From assembly GCF_047300855.1 (NCBI RefSeq), contig NZ_CP170197.1, positions 868,001 to 932,000 of the forward strand: DNA of 64,000 bases, in the 5' to 3' direction. Below are positions 32,080-41,448 of this stretch, piece by piece (position 1 is the first letter of the stretch; the number at the start of each line of letters is the position of its first letter). The notes beneath the pieces are model-generated. The model was given only the letters and a program-made list of their open reading frames with translations, was not told where the DNA came from and made no database searches. The stretch is from Sulfuriferula sp047300855. Its GTDB lineage: Bacteria; Pseudomonadota; Gammaproteobacteria; Burkholderiales; Sulfuriferulaceae. The position numbers and the translations under genes are program-made.

Positions 32080-34224
32080 TTAAAATTTGAGACTCGCGAT
32101 AAGTGACACTTGATTTGACGAGTAACTGCTGTCATTCCATTTATAGTCGTAGAGTCCCTTGACCGTCCATGAATTCTTGTCGCAATTGCATGATAGAAAT
32201 GTCATTCCTGCACCGACATTGTACAACTCCCGATCCTGCTGTATCCCTTGCACATTAAACGTTCCACCACCACCCGTGAAGGCCGCGTTTTGCGCCATCG
32301 TCGTCGAGTTGAAATCATGCAACCATTTGACGTGTACCTCCGGAGAATAGGTGCGATTTCCGGATTGTATGACACGTTCAACCTTCACTCCCAAACCTGA
32401 TTGAATGAAATTGTAATCCTGGCTATCCACACGCAGATTCACGGCGCCGGCACCGCTTTCCGTATAGCCATCTACATGGATACGGGACGCTTGCAATGAA
32501 GCGAGCGGCGTAACGGTGACCTGCTGGTCTAAGTAAAAATGTTTTCCTGCCGAGACGAGAGCGGTGTACTGCTGCCCATTGTAGTCAGCGCTCGCTCTGC
32601 GATTCACACCCGGAAATACAATCTGGCGTGATCCATCATAACGATCCATCCCGGCCGTCAAAGCACCCTGGACAACCCACGGACCCGGCGTGTAATTAAG
32701 ATAGCCCGTTACCTGATAAGAATCGATCTTGGTCTGAACTGTGGGATTGTTTCCGTTAATGGTGCTGTTCGCATAGCCACCACCAAAACCAATGCGGGTA
32801 TCGTTGTTCAGGGGCTTGTCATAGGCCAGCACCAGCCCCAAGGCCTTGGTATCGTATCCGTTAATGTTATTGACCTCGCCCTGGCGGCCTAAACTACCAT
32901 AGCCCTTCGCCCACCAGTTGCTGCTTTGCTCGTTCACTTTACACCGGTGCGTTGTTTTCGGCGCACTTGATTTATTGGGCTCACAGGTAGTGTCGCAGCA
33001 TGTGTTTTGTACGTCGTCCATGCGCGCCCCCAACATGTCTTCAAACAGTCGTGTGGCCTGCCCTGCAACCCACGGCGCTGCCAGATTCGCACTGCTCGGG
33101 GCAAGCTGTGCCAGCGCATTATTGATGGATGCTGTATTGGGTAGCACTGCAATTGCGTCCTGTATGGTCCGCAAATCGGAACCAACCGGTGCATTCACAT
33201 CCAATATTGGCGCGACTGCCAAAGCGCCAGACGCGGTGACAAGCGTCGCCAAGGGCGCGACCCCTGTCAGCTGAATGTCTACGTTGCCAAGGGTCGTCGG
33301 CAGGCCGGAAAAAGTGTAACGCGGGCTATTATTGATAACGTTTACCGGAGCGCCATTGGTGCCAGACGGCGCGGAAACAATCCTGTAAGTAGTTCCGTTT
33401 GTCAGTGCGCCGGTAACGGTTGTAATCACGGTAACGCCGCCGGCATTGATGGCCGAGTTACCGGTCGCGACAATGTTGCCGAACACAGCATTGCTGGCAA
33501 ACGTGGTCGAAATCGTGCCGCCGGCGTTAGTGGTTAAGGCCCCATTGATGTTCAGGGTATTCGCGCCCAGGTTGAACCCTAGCGCTTGCACTGCGCCGAT
33601 CACCGAGGCATTGCCGCCGACCACATTGACTTGCTTCAGCCCGCTTGCGCCACCGATAGCACCGATCACGCTGCTGCCGCCATTGAGGGTCAAAGTACCC
33701 GTATTCGCGGTATTGGTCGTGATGGCGCTATTGAATAGCTGACCCGCACCGACATTAATAAAGCCATCACCGGCAAAAATGGTGCTGGCCGCTACGATGC
33801 CTGGATTGACGCTACCATTGAAATTGACAGTTCCGGTCCCGCTGACGTTGAAGGTTGTTGTAAAAACATTCCCGTTAAAGTTTACCGTTGTCGCATTTGC
33901 ACCCGCCGTGATGGCGTTGAATCGATTCAAGCTAGTACCAGTGAACCCTGTGACCGTCGAGTTGCCCAGGAACAGGATGCTGGCCAAATTGTTACCGTCG
34001 TTCGTAATGCCGCCACCGACATCGTTAAGCGCATTAATGTTGATATCCGGGTTGATGGTCAACAGTGCAGCACCCGTCGTGTCGATACCGGTTGCCTGCC
34101 CAACGCTATCGCCTGGAGCGGCACCGAAGATATAGGGCAAAGCGACTGTTTGGCGGGCCGAGCTGACCGGCGCCCACGCGGCGAGGGCAGCCGCAATGGC
34201 TGTATATATTAAAGTAGTTTTCAT
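32080..34224 (-). CDS. Autotransporter (type Va) with unusual Cys-rich junction
   Basis: This protein of about 714 residues has a signal peptide (MKTTLIYTAIAAALAAWAP..., cleavage after SSA), a repetitive Gly/Asn/Thr-rich passenger (residues ~30-390, beta-helix type), and a C-terminal autotransporter barrel (~430-714) ending SLIASLKF. The barrel includes SSNWWAKGYGSLGRQGEVN and AYDKPLNNDTRIGFGGGYA. A cysteine cluster (CCDTTCEPNKS...HRC) sits between passenger and barrel, and a second (FLSCNCDK) in the last strands; cysteines are rare in this family. ATG 34224 has CCAGG upstream and the signal peptide begins there. The passenger ligand is unknown. Confidence 0.88.
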   Translation of the reverse strand: MKTTLIYTAIAAALAAWAPVSSARQTVALPYIFGAAPGDSVGQATGIDTTGAALLTINPDININALNDVGGGITNDGNNLASILFLGNSTVTGFTGTSLNRFNAITAGANATTVNFNGNVFTTTFNVSGTGTVNFNGSVNPGIVAASTIFAGDGFINVGAGQLFNSAITTNTANTGTLTLNGGSSVIGAIGGASGLKQVNVVGGNASVIGAVQALGFNLGANTLNINGALTTNAGGTISTTFASNAVFGNIVATGNSAINAGGVTVITTVTGALTNGTTYRIVSAPSGTNGAPVNVINNSPRYTFSGLPTTLGNVDIQLTGVAPLATLVTASGALAVAPILDVNAPVGSDLRTIQDAIAVLPNTASINNALAQLAPSSANLAAPWVAGQATRLFEDMLGARMDDVQNTCCDTTCEPNKSSAPKTTHRCKVNEQSSNWWAKGYGSLGRQGEVNNINGYDTKALGLVLAYDKPLNNDTRIGFGGGYANSTINGNNPTVQTKIDSYQVTGYLNYTPGPWVVQGALTAGMDRYDGSRQIVFPGVNRRASADYNGQQYTALVSAGKHFYLDQQVTVTPLASLQASRIHVDGYTESGAGAVNLRVDSQDYNFIQSGLGVKVERVIQSGNRTYSPEVHVKWLHDFNSTTMAQNAAFTGGGGTFNVQGIQQDRELYNVGAGMTFLSCNCDKNSWTVKGLYDYKWNDSSYSSNQVSLIASLKF

Positions 34225-34944
34225 AAAATTCCTGGAAAGTAAATCTAGACGTATTACGTTAAGCTTCAAAACGGCTTTCCAGTCCTTGGGTGCGAAGAGA
34301 ATCGCTGGAAACTACCGATACAAATGCCATTTCATTGTGGGAATTGCCTGCAAAATGAATAGCAAATAATAGGAAAGTCATTGAGAATATTGACTTTTCC
34401 GTATTATTTGTCCAAGTATACACGAGCTGGCTCAAAAACTATGTGCGGTAGGATACGTAACTAGTTGAAATTAATATATTTTAAATATAATTAATTGCCT
34501 TCATGCCTCCACTGGAATTTGCCGTTCGGTAATCCTGCTAGCCGCATCAGCTTTACAACCGGCCGCGCGCATAGCGCCATGCTCCTTGGCAGCCAGAAAA
34601 TGGAGGGCGAACAGAAAGTGCGTCTAGCCATACAAAAAGGCTGAAGCGATGGTTTTCTTGACGAACTTTGAGCGCCGGAAACACTGATCGGCTTGATGGG
34701 GGACAGCTAGAGAGGAGCTTGTGGTTTTCTGCCCCATATCGGGCGGGGCGAGTGCGCGCTTTATTAAGCATGGTGGAAATTATTCAGATTAACCGAATAT
34801 GCGAATGAACTAATTTATATTCCCTCATACTAATTGTGCGTGTCCGGATAAGTTCTCGGGCACTGTCCATCCAGCCGCATCAATCGCCTGACCCCAACCA
34901 GGTTTACAGCGGTTCACCTAATCAACCACGAGCAAGGAAAAATC
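34225..34944. other. Intergenic region between divergent autotransporter and DsrE-like genes
   Basis: The part 34330-34500 is AT-rich and probably holds the autotransporter promoter; TATACT is readable on the minus strand near 34416-34421. The part 34530-34770 is more GC-rich and has only short overlapping frames that I do not recognise. The last 150 bases lead into the gene at 34945. Confidence 0.35.
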
Positions 34945-35499
34945 ATGCGCAACAACAAGCGGCCCATCGCCCTGGCCCTCGCAGGCCTTTTAATCCTGTC
35001 TTTGCAGGGCATTTCAACGACGGCTTTTGCAGAGACCAGCGATAGCGGGGCGAACAACGCCAAGCCGCCATTGCAGATCACCCACCAGACCGGACTTAAG
35101 GTTGCCATTCAGGTCAATTATGCGGATACCGTTCCCAATGGTGTCAGCAAGCAGGTGCTGGCGGCCAAAAATCTCTACGATCAATATACCGCCCTCGGCA
35201 TGAAACCCGGCAAGGATTATGAAATCGTGATGGTGTTCCGGGGCGACGGTGCGCAGTTTCTGCTGACCGACGAGGCCTACGACCAGAAAGTGAAACAGCC
35301 ACACCCCAAAGGCAATCCCAATCTGGCGATACTGGATGCGCTCAACAAGGGCGGCGTAAAAATGGAGGAGTGCGCCGTAGCGATGAAATTGAAAGGCTAC
35401 ACGCCCCATGACATTCTCCCCTATGGCCGTATCGTTGCATCCGGCATCGGCGCCATGATCGATCTGGAAAAATCCGGCTACCTCTCCATAACGCCGTAA
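34945..35499 (+). CDS. Exported DsrE/DsrF-like family protein
   Basis: This 184-residue protein has a signal peptide (residues 1-29, ending TTAFAET), so it is periplasmic. The mature part has the alpha/beta DsrE-like pattern: GLKVAIQVNYADTVP, DYEIVMVFRGDGAQFLL, and MEECAVAMKLKGY with the single cysteine at the position of the DsrE-type active cysteine. DsrE proteins handle sulfane sulfur or are simply of unknown function in exported forms. No dsr, sox or tus genes are adjacent, so a sulfur role is only possible. Confidence 0.8.
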   Translation: MRNNKRPIALALAGLLILSLQGISTTAFAETSDSGANNAKPPLQITHQTGLKVAIQVNYADTVPNGVSKQVLAAKNLYDQYTALGMKPGKDYEIVMVFRGDGAQFLLTDEAYDQKVKQPHPKGNPNLAILDALNKGGVKMEECAVAMKLKGYTPHDILPYGRIVASGIGAMIDLEKSGYLSITP

Positions 35500-35505
35500 C
35501 GCGTG

Positions 35506-35553
35506 CCGCTGAACCCACCGAGGGCTTTCCGGCAGCCACGATGGGTTCAGCGG
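35506..35553. repeat. Perfect 12-bp inverted repeat between convergent genes
   Basis: CCGCTGAACCCA (35506-35517) and TGGGTTCAGCGG (35542-35553) pair perfectly, starting 7 bases after the DsrE-like stop codon. No T-tract follows on either strand, so it may be an mRNA 3'-end stabiliser or a factor-dependent stop. Confidence 0.55.
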
Positions 35554-35694
35554 ATGGACCTCCTGTAAGCCTGAATCCGGTTTCCCCGGTATGCGTCCTG
35601 GGCGATTCGCTCAGCATAAGAAAAAACTGATCGTTGCTCGTCACTCTGGAATGACGCTCAACCAATAAGATCACACCGATCAAAAAACTGCAGG

Positions 35695-37458
35695 CTACCG
35701 ACTAAAGCGGTAGTCATCCGCCGCATACAGCTGCCATCCGCCATTCCCGTCGAGTTCCAGCACCTGCGGGTGATATTTCAGAATGGAGGGGCGATGGCCG
35801 ACGCTGATCAGTGTGGTGGCGCTGCCTGCCAACTGCCGATACAGACTGTCCTCATTGGCGATATCCAGGGCGCTGGTCGCTTCATCGAGAATGGCGTAGC
35901 GGGGTGCGGCGAGCAGCACGCGGGCAAAGGCCACCCGCTGTTGCTCGCCCACTGACAGTACCTTTGCCCAGTCCAGCTCGGCATCCAGGCCACCCAGCCG
36001 GGCAGCGATATCAGGCAGGTTGACGCGATCCAGCAACTGCAGCAGTTCCTCATCGGTTATTTCGCTATCCTGCAGCGGATACAACAGCTGGCTGCGCAGG
36101 CTGCCCAGCAGCATGTAGGGCTGTTGCGGCAGAAACATCATTTCCCTGGTATCCGGCCGGATGATGCAACCGCTTCCGGAGTGCCACAGACCGGCTATGG
36201 CGCGCAACAACGAACTTTTACCGCAGCCGCTGGCACCCACGATCATCACCCCCTCGCCCGGATCGATCGCCAGGGTAAGGTTGCTGATCAGGGTTCGCTC
36301 ATGATTCGGCGTCTGCAGGGTGAGGTTTTCGATGACCAGACGGGAATCCTGCACCAAAGCAATGTGATTCCCGGCCTGCGGCGGTGCGGTATCCTTTTCG
36401 GTGAGGAAGCTGGCGAAGCTGCTGAGACGATCTATCCCTGCGGCAAATCTGCTGAAGCTTTCGAAGTTATCCACGATGATCGTCAGCGCGCTCAATATCG
36501 CCGCAAAAGCCCCGGCCGCCTGAATCGCGCGTCCGACTTCCAACTCCCCGGAAAGCACCCGCCCGGCAATGATGGCGCTGGGCAAAATGATGGTCATGAA
36601 GCTGTAGCCGTACTGGAACAGGTTCAGGTTCAGTTGAGCCCGGATGAGTTTGTTGTAATTGCTGAAGGCTTCATTGAAACGTTGGCCGACCTGCCGTGAC
36701 TCCTGTGCCTCGCCGCGATAAAAGGCAATGGCTTCGGCGTTTTCGCGAACGCGCACCAGGCTGAAGCGGAAATTGGCTTCGCGTTTGAGTTGGTAGAAAT
36801 TGAGCCCGATCAGGACTTTGCCAAACACCAGCAGCGTGATTGCCGTGCCGGCAATCGCATAAATGATCAGAAAAAAGACCAGTTCTGTGGAAATCGACCA
36901 GAGCACGCCGCTGAAAGCCATGAGATCCAGCAGTGCGCCGATCAGCACCAGCAAAAAATAGAGGGATCTCTGGGTAAAGGTATTGATGTCTTCGGCAATA
37001 CGCTGATCCGGGTTGTCGATCTCGGCGTTGGCATTCAGTTCGTAATAAGCCTGATTGCTGAAATAGCTGCCCAGAAAATGTCGGGTCAGCCAGCGCCGCC
37101 AGTAAATACCGAGCTTGTCCCGCACATAGTAGTAAAACGCATAAATCGGCACGGCCACGACCAGGATGACGAGACACTCTTTGATGGCAGTCCAGAACCT
37201 GTCCGCATTCTTTACCGCCAGCGCCGAGGTGAATTCCCCGGTCAACTGGTTGAACAGCACCGCGAATCCCGTCTGCCCCAATAACAGCACCACCAGCAGG
37301 ACAAGCAGCCCCCTGGCTTGCCATTTCTCTTCCCCGGACCAGTAGGGAGCAGCTATTGCCCTGAAGCGCCGCCATAGATGACGATCAAAGCGGATCATGC
37401 GCGGGAAGCCAGCAGCATGGCCTTCTGTGAGGGATTTTTGTTTGTCGTTCTCAAACAC
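35695..37458 (-). CDS. ABC transporter, fused permease/ATPase of the SbmA/BacA-like (YddA) type
   Basis: This 587-residue half transporter has a membrane domain of six segments (residues ~45-330) of the ABC_membrane_2 type, then an ATPase domain (~370-580). Walker A is GASGCGKSSLLRAIAG, the signature is LSVGEQQRVAFAR, and Walker B YAILDEATSAL. This architecture belongs to the vitamin B12/bleomycin/antimicrobial peptide uptake group (YddA, BacA-like with ATPase, Rv1819c relatives). Substrate cannot be told from sequence. The gene stands alone. Confidence 0.88.
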   Translation of the reverse strand: MFENDKQKSLTEGHAAGFPRMIRFDRHLWRRFRAIAAPYWSGEEKWQARGLLVLLVVLLLGQTGFAVLFNQLTGEFTSALAVKNADRFWTAIKECLVILVVAVPIYAFYYYVRDKLGIYWRRWLTRHFLGSYFSNQAYYELNANAEIDNPDQRIAEDINTFTQRSLYFLLVLIGALLDLMAFSGVLWSISTELVFFLIIYAIAGTAITLLVFGKVLIGLNFYQLKREANFRFSLVRVRENAEAIAFYRGEAQESRQVGQRFNEAFSNYNKLIRAQLNLNLFQYGYSFMTIILPSAIIAGRVLSGELEVGRAIQAAGAFAAILSALTIIVDNFESFSRFAAGIDRLSSFASFLTEKDTAPPQAGNHIALVQDSRLVIENLTLQTPNHERTLISNLTLAIDPGEGVMIVGASGCGKSSLLRAIAGLWHSGSGCIIRPDTREMMFLPQQPYMLLGSLRSQLLYPLQDSEITDEELLQLLDRVNLPDIAARLGGLDAELDWAKVLSVGEQQRVAFARVLLAAPRYAILDEATSALDIANEDSLYRQLAGSATTLISVGHRPSILKYHPQVLELDGNGGWQLYAADDYRFSR

Positions 37459-37914
37459 CTTGGCGTTCCTTGCTTTTTCGACTTCGAATGGGCGGAGTGC
37501 GGGTCTCCGATTTTTTTACTTGTTTGAAAGTCTGAAACGGGTCGCGCAGAGTCATTCAATCACAAAACTCGATTTAGTCCTGTGTTTAGATGTGCATGAT
37601 GACGGCATCATGATCGGCGTGCCGGGCTGATTTTCGATTTCAGGCAGCATCATGCTGCGCTATTTGCACTTGGTCATTGAACCGCCTCAGATATAACCGA
37701 TCAGAGAATAACGTATTCAATACCAGGAAAGACAAACGGAAGCGCGCGCAAAATCGCGGCTTTACAACTTATCTCCCGCAGCACCATTCGCTAGTCCAAA
37801 ACTGGGGCCGAGCAGATGATCCCAGGCAGTTTATCGACAAGTGGCGACACGGAGACCACGCATCGCAATGCGTGCAGCCCGCAAAGGTTTACCGCGATAT
37901 ATCGCCACACCTGA
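37459..37914. other. Intergenic region with no intact gene
   Basis: About 455 bases. A 104-residue plus-strand frame (37677-37991) runs across it but looks like chance coding and shifts into the methyltransferase scrap at its end. Nothing else is supported. Confidence 0.35.
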
Positions 37915-38037
37915 AATGCCCACAAGACGCTGGATGCGGCCGTCGCCCGGGCTTACGGCTGGAACGACTACACCCCGGCAATGACCGATGAGGAAATCCT
38001 GCGCCGCCTGCTCGCGCTCAACTTGTCCCGAGCGTAG
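37915..38037 (+). pseudogene. C-terminal remnant of a DNA methyltransferase
   Basis: After a stop codon at 37912, the frame reads NAHKTLDAAVARAYGW followed by DEEILRRLLALNLSRA and TAG. This is the typical tail of class I SAM-dependent DNA methyltransferases of restriction-modification systems (LDxAVxxAYGW ... LLALNLERA). Only about 40 residues remain, with no start codon or methyltransferase motifs, so a restriction-modification gene has been deleted here. Confidence 0.65.
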
Positions 38038-38071
38038 AAATTACCGCGTAAGCGCCTGAAACCCGCTGCGA

Positions 38072-38080
38072 TGATACAAT
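38072..38080 (+). promoter_or_regulatory. Extended -10 promoter of the radical SAM/acpS/nagZ operon
   Basis: TGATACAAT (38072-38080) is an extended -10 (TGnTACAAT). No clear -35. A start near 38087 would leave a leader of about 87 bases before ATG 38174. Confidence 0.4.
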
Positions 38081-38173
38081 TGCGTACATCCTCTGGGCCT
38101 GCAAGCGCCGTGCGTTTGCGGGGACATTTCTGATAACAGTTTTCAAGCGGCTGCGAGCCCAGGCACGGCGGAC

Positions 38174-39055
38174 ATGGCCGCGCCATCTATCATCGTGGAT
38201 ACCCAGAACAAGCCTCTGACACCTGCTGATCATTCGCGCGACGCCGCTGGCATGACTTATGTCTATCCGGTAGTGTCGCGCCGCGCCGGCGGGGTATCGG
38301 TGGGCATCAATCTCAACCCCAACAATGCCTGCAACTGGCGCTGCATTTACTGCCAGGTGCCGGGGCTCACGCGCGGCGCGGCGCCGGAAATCGACCTGGC
38401 GCTGCTCGAACGCGAGCTGGCCGGTTTTCTGCAACAACTGCTGCAGGGCGACTTCATGGCAACGCGCGTGCCGGAGAGTGCGCGGCGCATGAACGATATC
38501 GCCTTGTCCGGCAATGGCGAGCCGACCAGCGCCAAAGCCTTTGTCGAGGTGATAGAGCTGATCGGCCGGGTGATGGCGCGTTTCGACCTCACGGGTAAAA
38601 TCAAGCTGGTCCTCATCACCAATGGCAGCCTGCTGGACAAGGCCTACGTACAAGCGGGGCTGCAACAGATGCGTGCGCTCAACGGCGAAGTCTGGTTCAA
38701 GCTGGACAGCGCCATGCGCGAAGGCTTGCGCCGCATCAATCACGCCGAACTCAGCCCGGAGCGGGTGTTTGCCAACCTGCAGACTGCCGCCGGCTTGTGT
38801 GCCACCTGGCTGCAAACCTGTATGTTTGCGATCGATGGCGCTGCGCCGCCGGAGGCGGAACAGCAGGCTTATCTGGATTTTGTGCGCCGCATCGTAAGCG
38901 CAGGCGTGCCTGTGCAGGGCGTGCTGTTGTACGGCTTGGCGCGGCCCTCGCAGCAACCCGAAGCGCCGCGTTTGTCGGCATTGCCGGCAGACTGGATGGA
39001 AGCGTTTGCGGAAAAAATCCGCGCGTGCGGGCTGGCCGTGAAAGTGAGTCTCTGA
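38174..39055 (+). CDS. Radical SAM protein of unknown substrate
   Basis: This 293-residue radical SAM enzyme has the iron-sulfur motif CNWRCIYCQ (CxxxCxxC, residues ~53-60) preceded by GINLNPNNA. SAM-binding features follow, such as IALSGNGEPTSA and KLVLITNGSLLDKA. The group is common in betaproteobacteria next to acpS and nagZ; its reaction is not assigned. The stop overlaps the acpS start by one base (TGATG), so the genes are translationally coupled. Confidence 0.85.
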   Translation: MAAPSIIVDTQNKPLTPADHSRDAAGMTYVYPVVSRRAGGVSVGINLNPNNACNWRCIYCQVPGLTRGAAPEIDLALLERELAGFLQQLLQGDFMATRVPESARRMNDIALSGNGEPTSAKAFVEVIELIGRVMARFDLTGKIKLVLITNGSLLDKAYVQAGLQQMRALNGEVWFKLDSAMREGLRRINHAELSPERVFANLQTAAGLCATWLQTCMFAIDGAAPPEAEQQAYLDFVRRIVSAGVPVQGVLLYGLARPSQQPEAPRLSALPADWMEAFAEKIRACGLAVKVSL

Positions 39056-39438
39056 TGATTTACGGTATCGGCACGGATATGGTGGCGGTGGCGCGCATGG
39101 CGCGGCTTTTGGCGCGCCACGGCGAGCGTGCGGTACAGCGTATCCTGGCGCCGCAAGAATGGGCGGAATTTGCGCGCAAATCCGACGGCGCGCGCTTTCT
39201 CGCCAAACGCTTCGCCGCCAAGGAGGCGCTGGCCAAGGCAGCCGGTACCGGCCTGCGCAGCCCGGTAGCGTTAAGCAATATCCGCGTGCAACATACCCCG
39301 CTGGGGCAACCCGAACTGGCGTTTGCAGCAGAGCTGCAAACCTGGCTGGCTGAACGGGGCGTGGCGCGCGCGCATCTTTCCATCAGCGACGAATCCGATT
39401 ACGTTATAGCCTTTGTGATACTGGAAACCACACCATGA
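39055..39438 (+). CDS. acpS: Holo-[acyl-carrier-protein] synthase
   Basis: This 127-residue AcpS transfers 4'-phosphopantetheine from CoA to acyl carrier protein. The two motifs are intact: YGIGTDMVAVARM at the N-terminus and FAAKEALAKAAGTG (residues ~57-70). ATG at 39055 overlaps the preceding stop and the next gene begins inside its end (ATGA at 39435), so it is embedded in a tight operon. Confidence 0.95.
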   Translation: MIYGIGTDMVAVARMARLLARHGERAVQRILAPQEWAEFARKSDGARFLAKRFAAKEALAKAAGTGLRSPVALSNIRVQHTPLGQPELAFAAELQTWLAERGVARAHLSISDESDYVIAFVILETTP

Positions 39439-40511
39439 GCCTGGGTCCCATCATGCTCGACGTGCCCGGCGTGGCACTCAGCGACGACGACCGCCGCCGC
39501 CTTGCGCATCCGCTGGTGGGCGGCGTGATCCTGTTTGCGCGCAATTATCAGTCCCCCGCGCAACTGCTTGCACTGACAGCCGAAATCCACGCGCTGCGCA
39601 CCCCGCATCTGCTCATCGCAGTGGATCACGAAGGCGGGCGGGTGCAGCGTTTCCGCGAGGGCTTCACGGTGCTGCCGCCGATGCGCGAACTGGGACGGAT
39701 CTGGGATCGGCATCCCGCCGAAGCGCGGCGGCTGGCGCGCGAATGCGGCTATGTACTGGCTGCCGAGTTGCGCGCGCACGGCGTGGATTTGAGCTTCACG
39801 CCGGTGCTGGATCTGGATTACGGCGCATCCGGCGTGATCGGCGACCGCGCCTTTCACAGCGATGCGGATGCCGTCGCGGATCTCGCGCATCAGCTCATGC
39901 TCGGCCTCAGGGACGCGGGGATGGGCAGCGTCGGCAAGCACTTCCCCGGCCATGGTTTCGTGCGCGCCGATTCACATCTGGAAATCCCGGTGGACGAACG
40001 CAGTTATGCCGACATCGAGCAGGCCGATCTGGTGCCGTTCCGCCGTATGGCAGGTTATGGCATGACCGGCGTGATGCCGGCCCATGTGATCTACCCGGCC
40101 GTGGACAGCCGCCCGGCCGGATTTTCTCCGCACTGGCTGAAGCAGATATTGCGCAGCGAGCTGGGCTTTGACGGAGTGATTTTCAGTGACGATCTTTCCA
40201 TGGAAGGCGCCAGCGTGGCGGGCAGCATTGTCGAACGCGCCGCCGCCGCGCTCGAAGCGGGCTGCGACATGGCGCTGGTGTGCAACAACTGCGCGGCTGC
40301 CGATGAAGTGCTGGCTAATCTGGACTGGCGCATGCCGCCCACCAGCATCGCCCGCATCGCGCGCCTGCACGGCAAACCGCATCCACCCGGCATGACGGAA
40401 TTACGCGAGCAGACACGTTACGCTGCCGCCGTTCACGCCATCGCCGGTATCGGGCATGGCAGCGCAGATTTATGGGAAACCGACGGGAGTAATACTTGTG
40501 GCAAAGGCTGA
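39435..40511 (+). CDS. nagZ: Beta-N-acetylhexosaminidase of cell-wall recycling
   Basis: This 358-residue family 3 glycoside hydrolase removes GlcNAc from anhydro-muropeptides in the cytoplasm. The NagZ signature KHFPGHGFVRADSHLEIP is seen near residue ~178, and the catalytic Asp follows in FSDDLSMEGA. The gene overlaps acpS by four bases. At the end it overlaps the CDF gene by 14 bases. Confidence 0.94.
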   Translation: MSLGPIMLDVPGVALSDDDRRRLAHPLVGGVILFARNYQSPAQLLALTAEIHALRTPHLLIAVDHEGGRVQRFREGFTVLPPMRELGRIWDRHPAEARRLARECGYVLAAELRAHGVDLSFTPVLDLDYGASGVIGDRAFHSDADAVADLAHQLMLGLRDAGMGSVGKHFPGHGFVRADSHLEIPVDERSYADIEQADLVPFRRMAGYGMTGVMPAHVIYPAVDSRPAGFSPHWLKQILRSELGFDGVIFSDDLSMEGASVAGSIVERAAAALEAGCDMALVCNNCAAADEVLANLDWRMPPTSIARIARLHGKPHPPGMTELREQTRYAAAVHAIAGIGHGSADLWETDGSNTCGKG

Positions 40512-41448
40512 AGACACGCATCAGGATCACGATCACGACCACGCGCACCATGGACACGACCATCACCACCATGGCCACGGTGGTGTGGGCATCGCGTTCT
40601 GGCTGACCCTGGGATTTGCCGCAGTGGAGGCGGGCGGAGGATGGTGGTCGGGCTCGCTGGCCCTGATCTCCGATGCCGGGCACATGCTGATCGACTCGTT
40701 GGCGCTGGGGCTGGCGGCGTTTGCCGGCTGGCTGGCGCAGCGCCCGGCATCGTATCGGCATTCCTACGGCCTGGTGCGTGCCGAGGTGGTGGCTGCGCTG
40801 GCCAACAGCGTGCTCATGCTGGCGTTGATGGTGGGTATCGTGTGGGAAGCCATCGCGCGCCTGCAAGCGCCGCAGCCGGTGCAGGGCGGGGCTGTGATGG
40901 TGATCGCCGCCATCGGGCTGGCGGTGAATATTTTTGTCGCCTATCACTTGTCGCGCGGCGAACAGACCCTGAATGTGCGCGCCGCGCTGCTGCACGTGCT
41001 GGGCGACATGCTGGGCTCGGTGGCGGCGCTGGCTGCGGGTGCGGTGATTTATTTCACCGGCTGGCTGCCGATCGATGCGCTGCTGTCGCTGTTCGTGGTG
41101 GCGCTGATCCTGGTTTCCAGCATTCGCCTGCTCCGGGAGGCGCTGCATATTCTGATGGAAGGCGTGCCGCAAAATCTCGACCTGCCCGAAGTAGGATTGG
41201 CGATGGCGCAGACAGCCGGGGTGAACTCGGTGCACGACCTGCATATCTGGACGCTGGCCTCGGGCAAGGTTGCGCTGTCGGCACATCTGGAAATTCCCGC
41301 CATGCAGGACTGGCCGGATATTCTCCACAACACACGGCAAATGCTGCACACGCGCTTTGATATCGACCACGTGACCCTGCAGCCGGAACTGCCTGCCGCC
41401 GGGCTCGAACAGGTGGGCATTCCGTTTTATCCGCGCCACCATCATTGA
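40498..41448 (+). CDS. Cation diffusion facilitator (CDF) efflux protein, ZitB/CzcD-like
   Basis: This protein of about 316 residues has a His/Asp-rich N-terminal loop (for example HQDHDHDHAHHGHDHHHHGH), six membrane helices and a C-terminal cytoplasmic domain. The metal-site pairs are HxxxD-type: SDAGHMLIDS in TM2 and HVLGDMLGS in TM5. Likely substrates are Zn2+ and related divalent ions. GTG at 40498 is chosen: GGGAG lies 8 bases upstream at 40485-40489, while ATG 40456 has no such site and would extend deeper into nagZ. The stop overlaps the next start. Confidence 0.92.
   Translation: MAKAEDTHQDHDHDHAHHGHDHHHHGHGGVGIAFWLTLGFAAVEAGGGWWSGSLALISDAGHMLIDSLALGLAAFAGWLAQRPASYRHSYGLVRAEVVAALANSVLMLALMVGIVWEAIARLQAPQPVQGGAVMVIAAIGLAVNIFVAYHLSRGEQTLNVRAALLHVLGDMLGSVAALAAGAVIYFTGWLPIDALLSLFVVALILVSSIRLLREALHILMEGVPQNLDLPEVGLAMAQTAGVNSVHDLHIWTLASGKVALSAHLEIPAMQDWPDILHNTRQMLHTRFDIDHVTLQPELPAAGLEQVGIPFYPRHHH

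Noticed and set aside
34553..34771. 72-residue minus-strand frame between the autotransporter and DsrE-like genes
   Set aside because: No ribosome site, no recognisable motif and a composition like random GC-rich sequence.
41445..41447. TTG start for the uracil-DNA glycosylase gene
   Set aside because: The ATG at 41448, overlapping the preceding stop as TGATG, is the simpler start and follows the coupling pattern of the operon.
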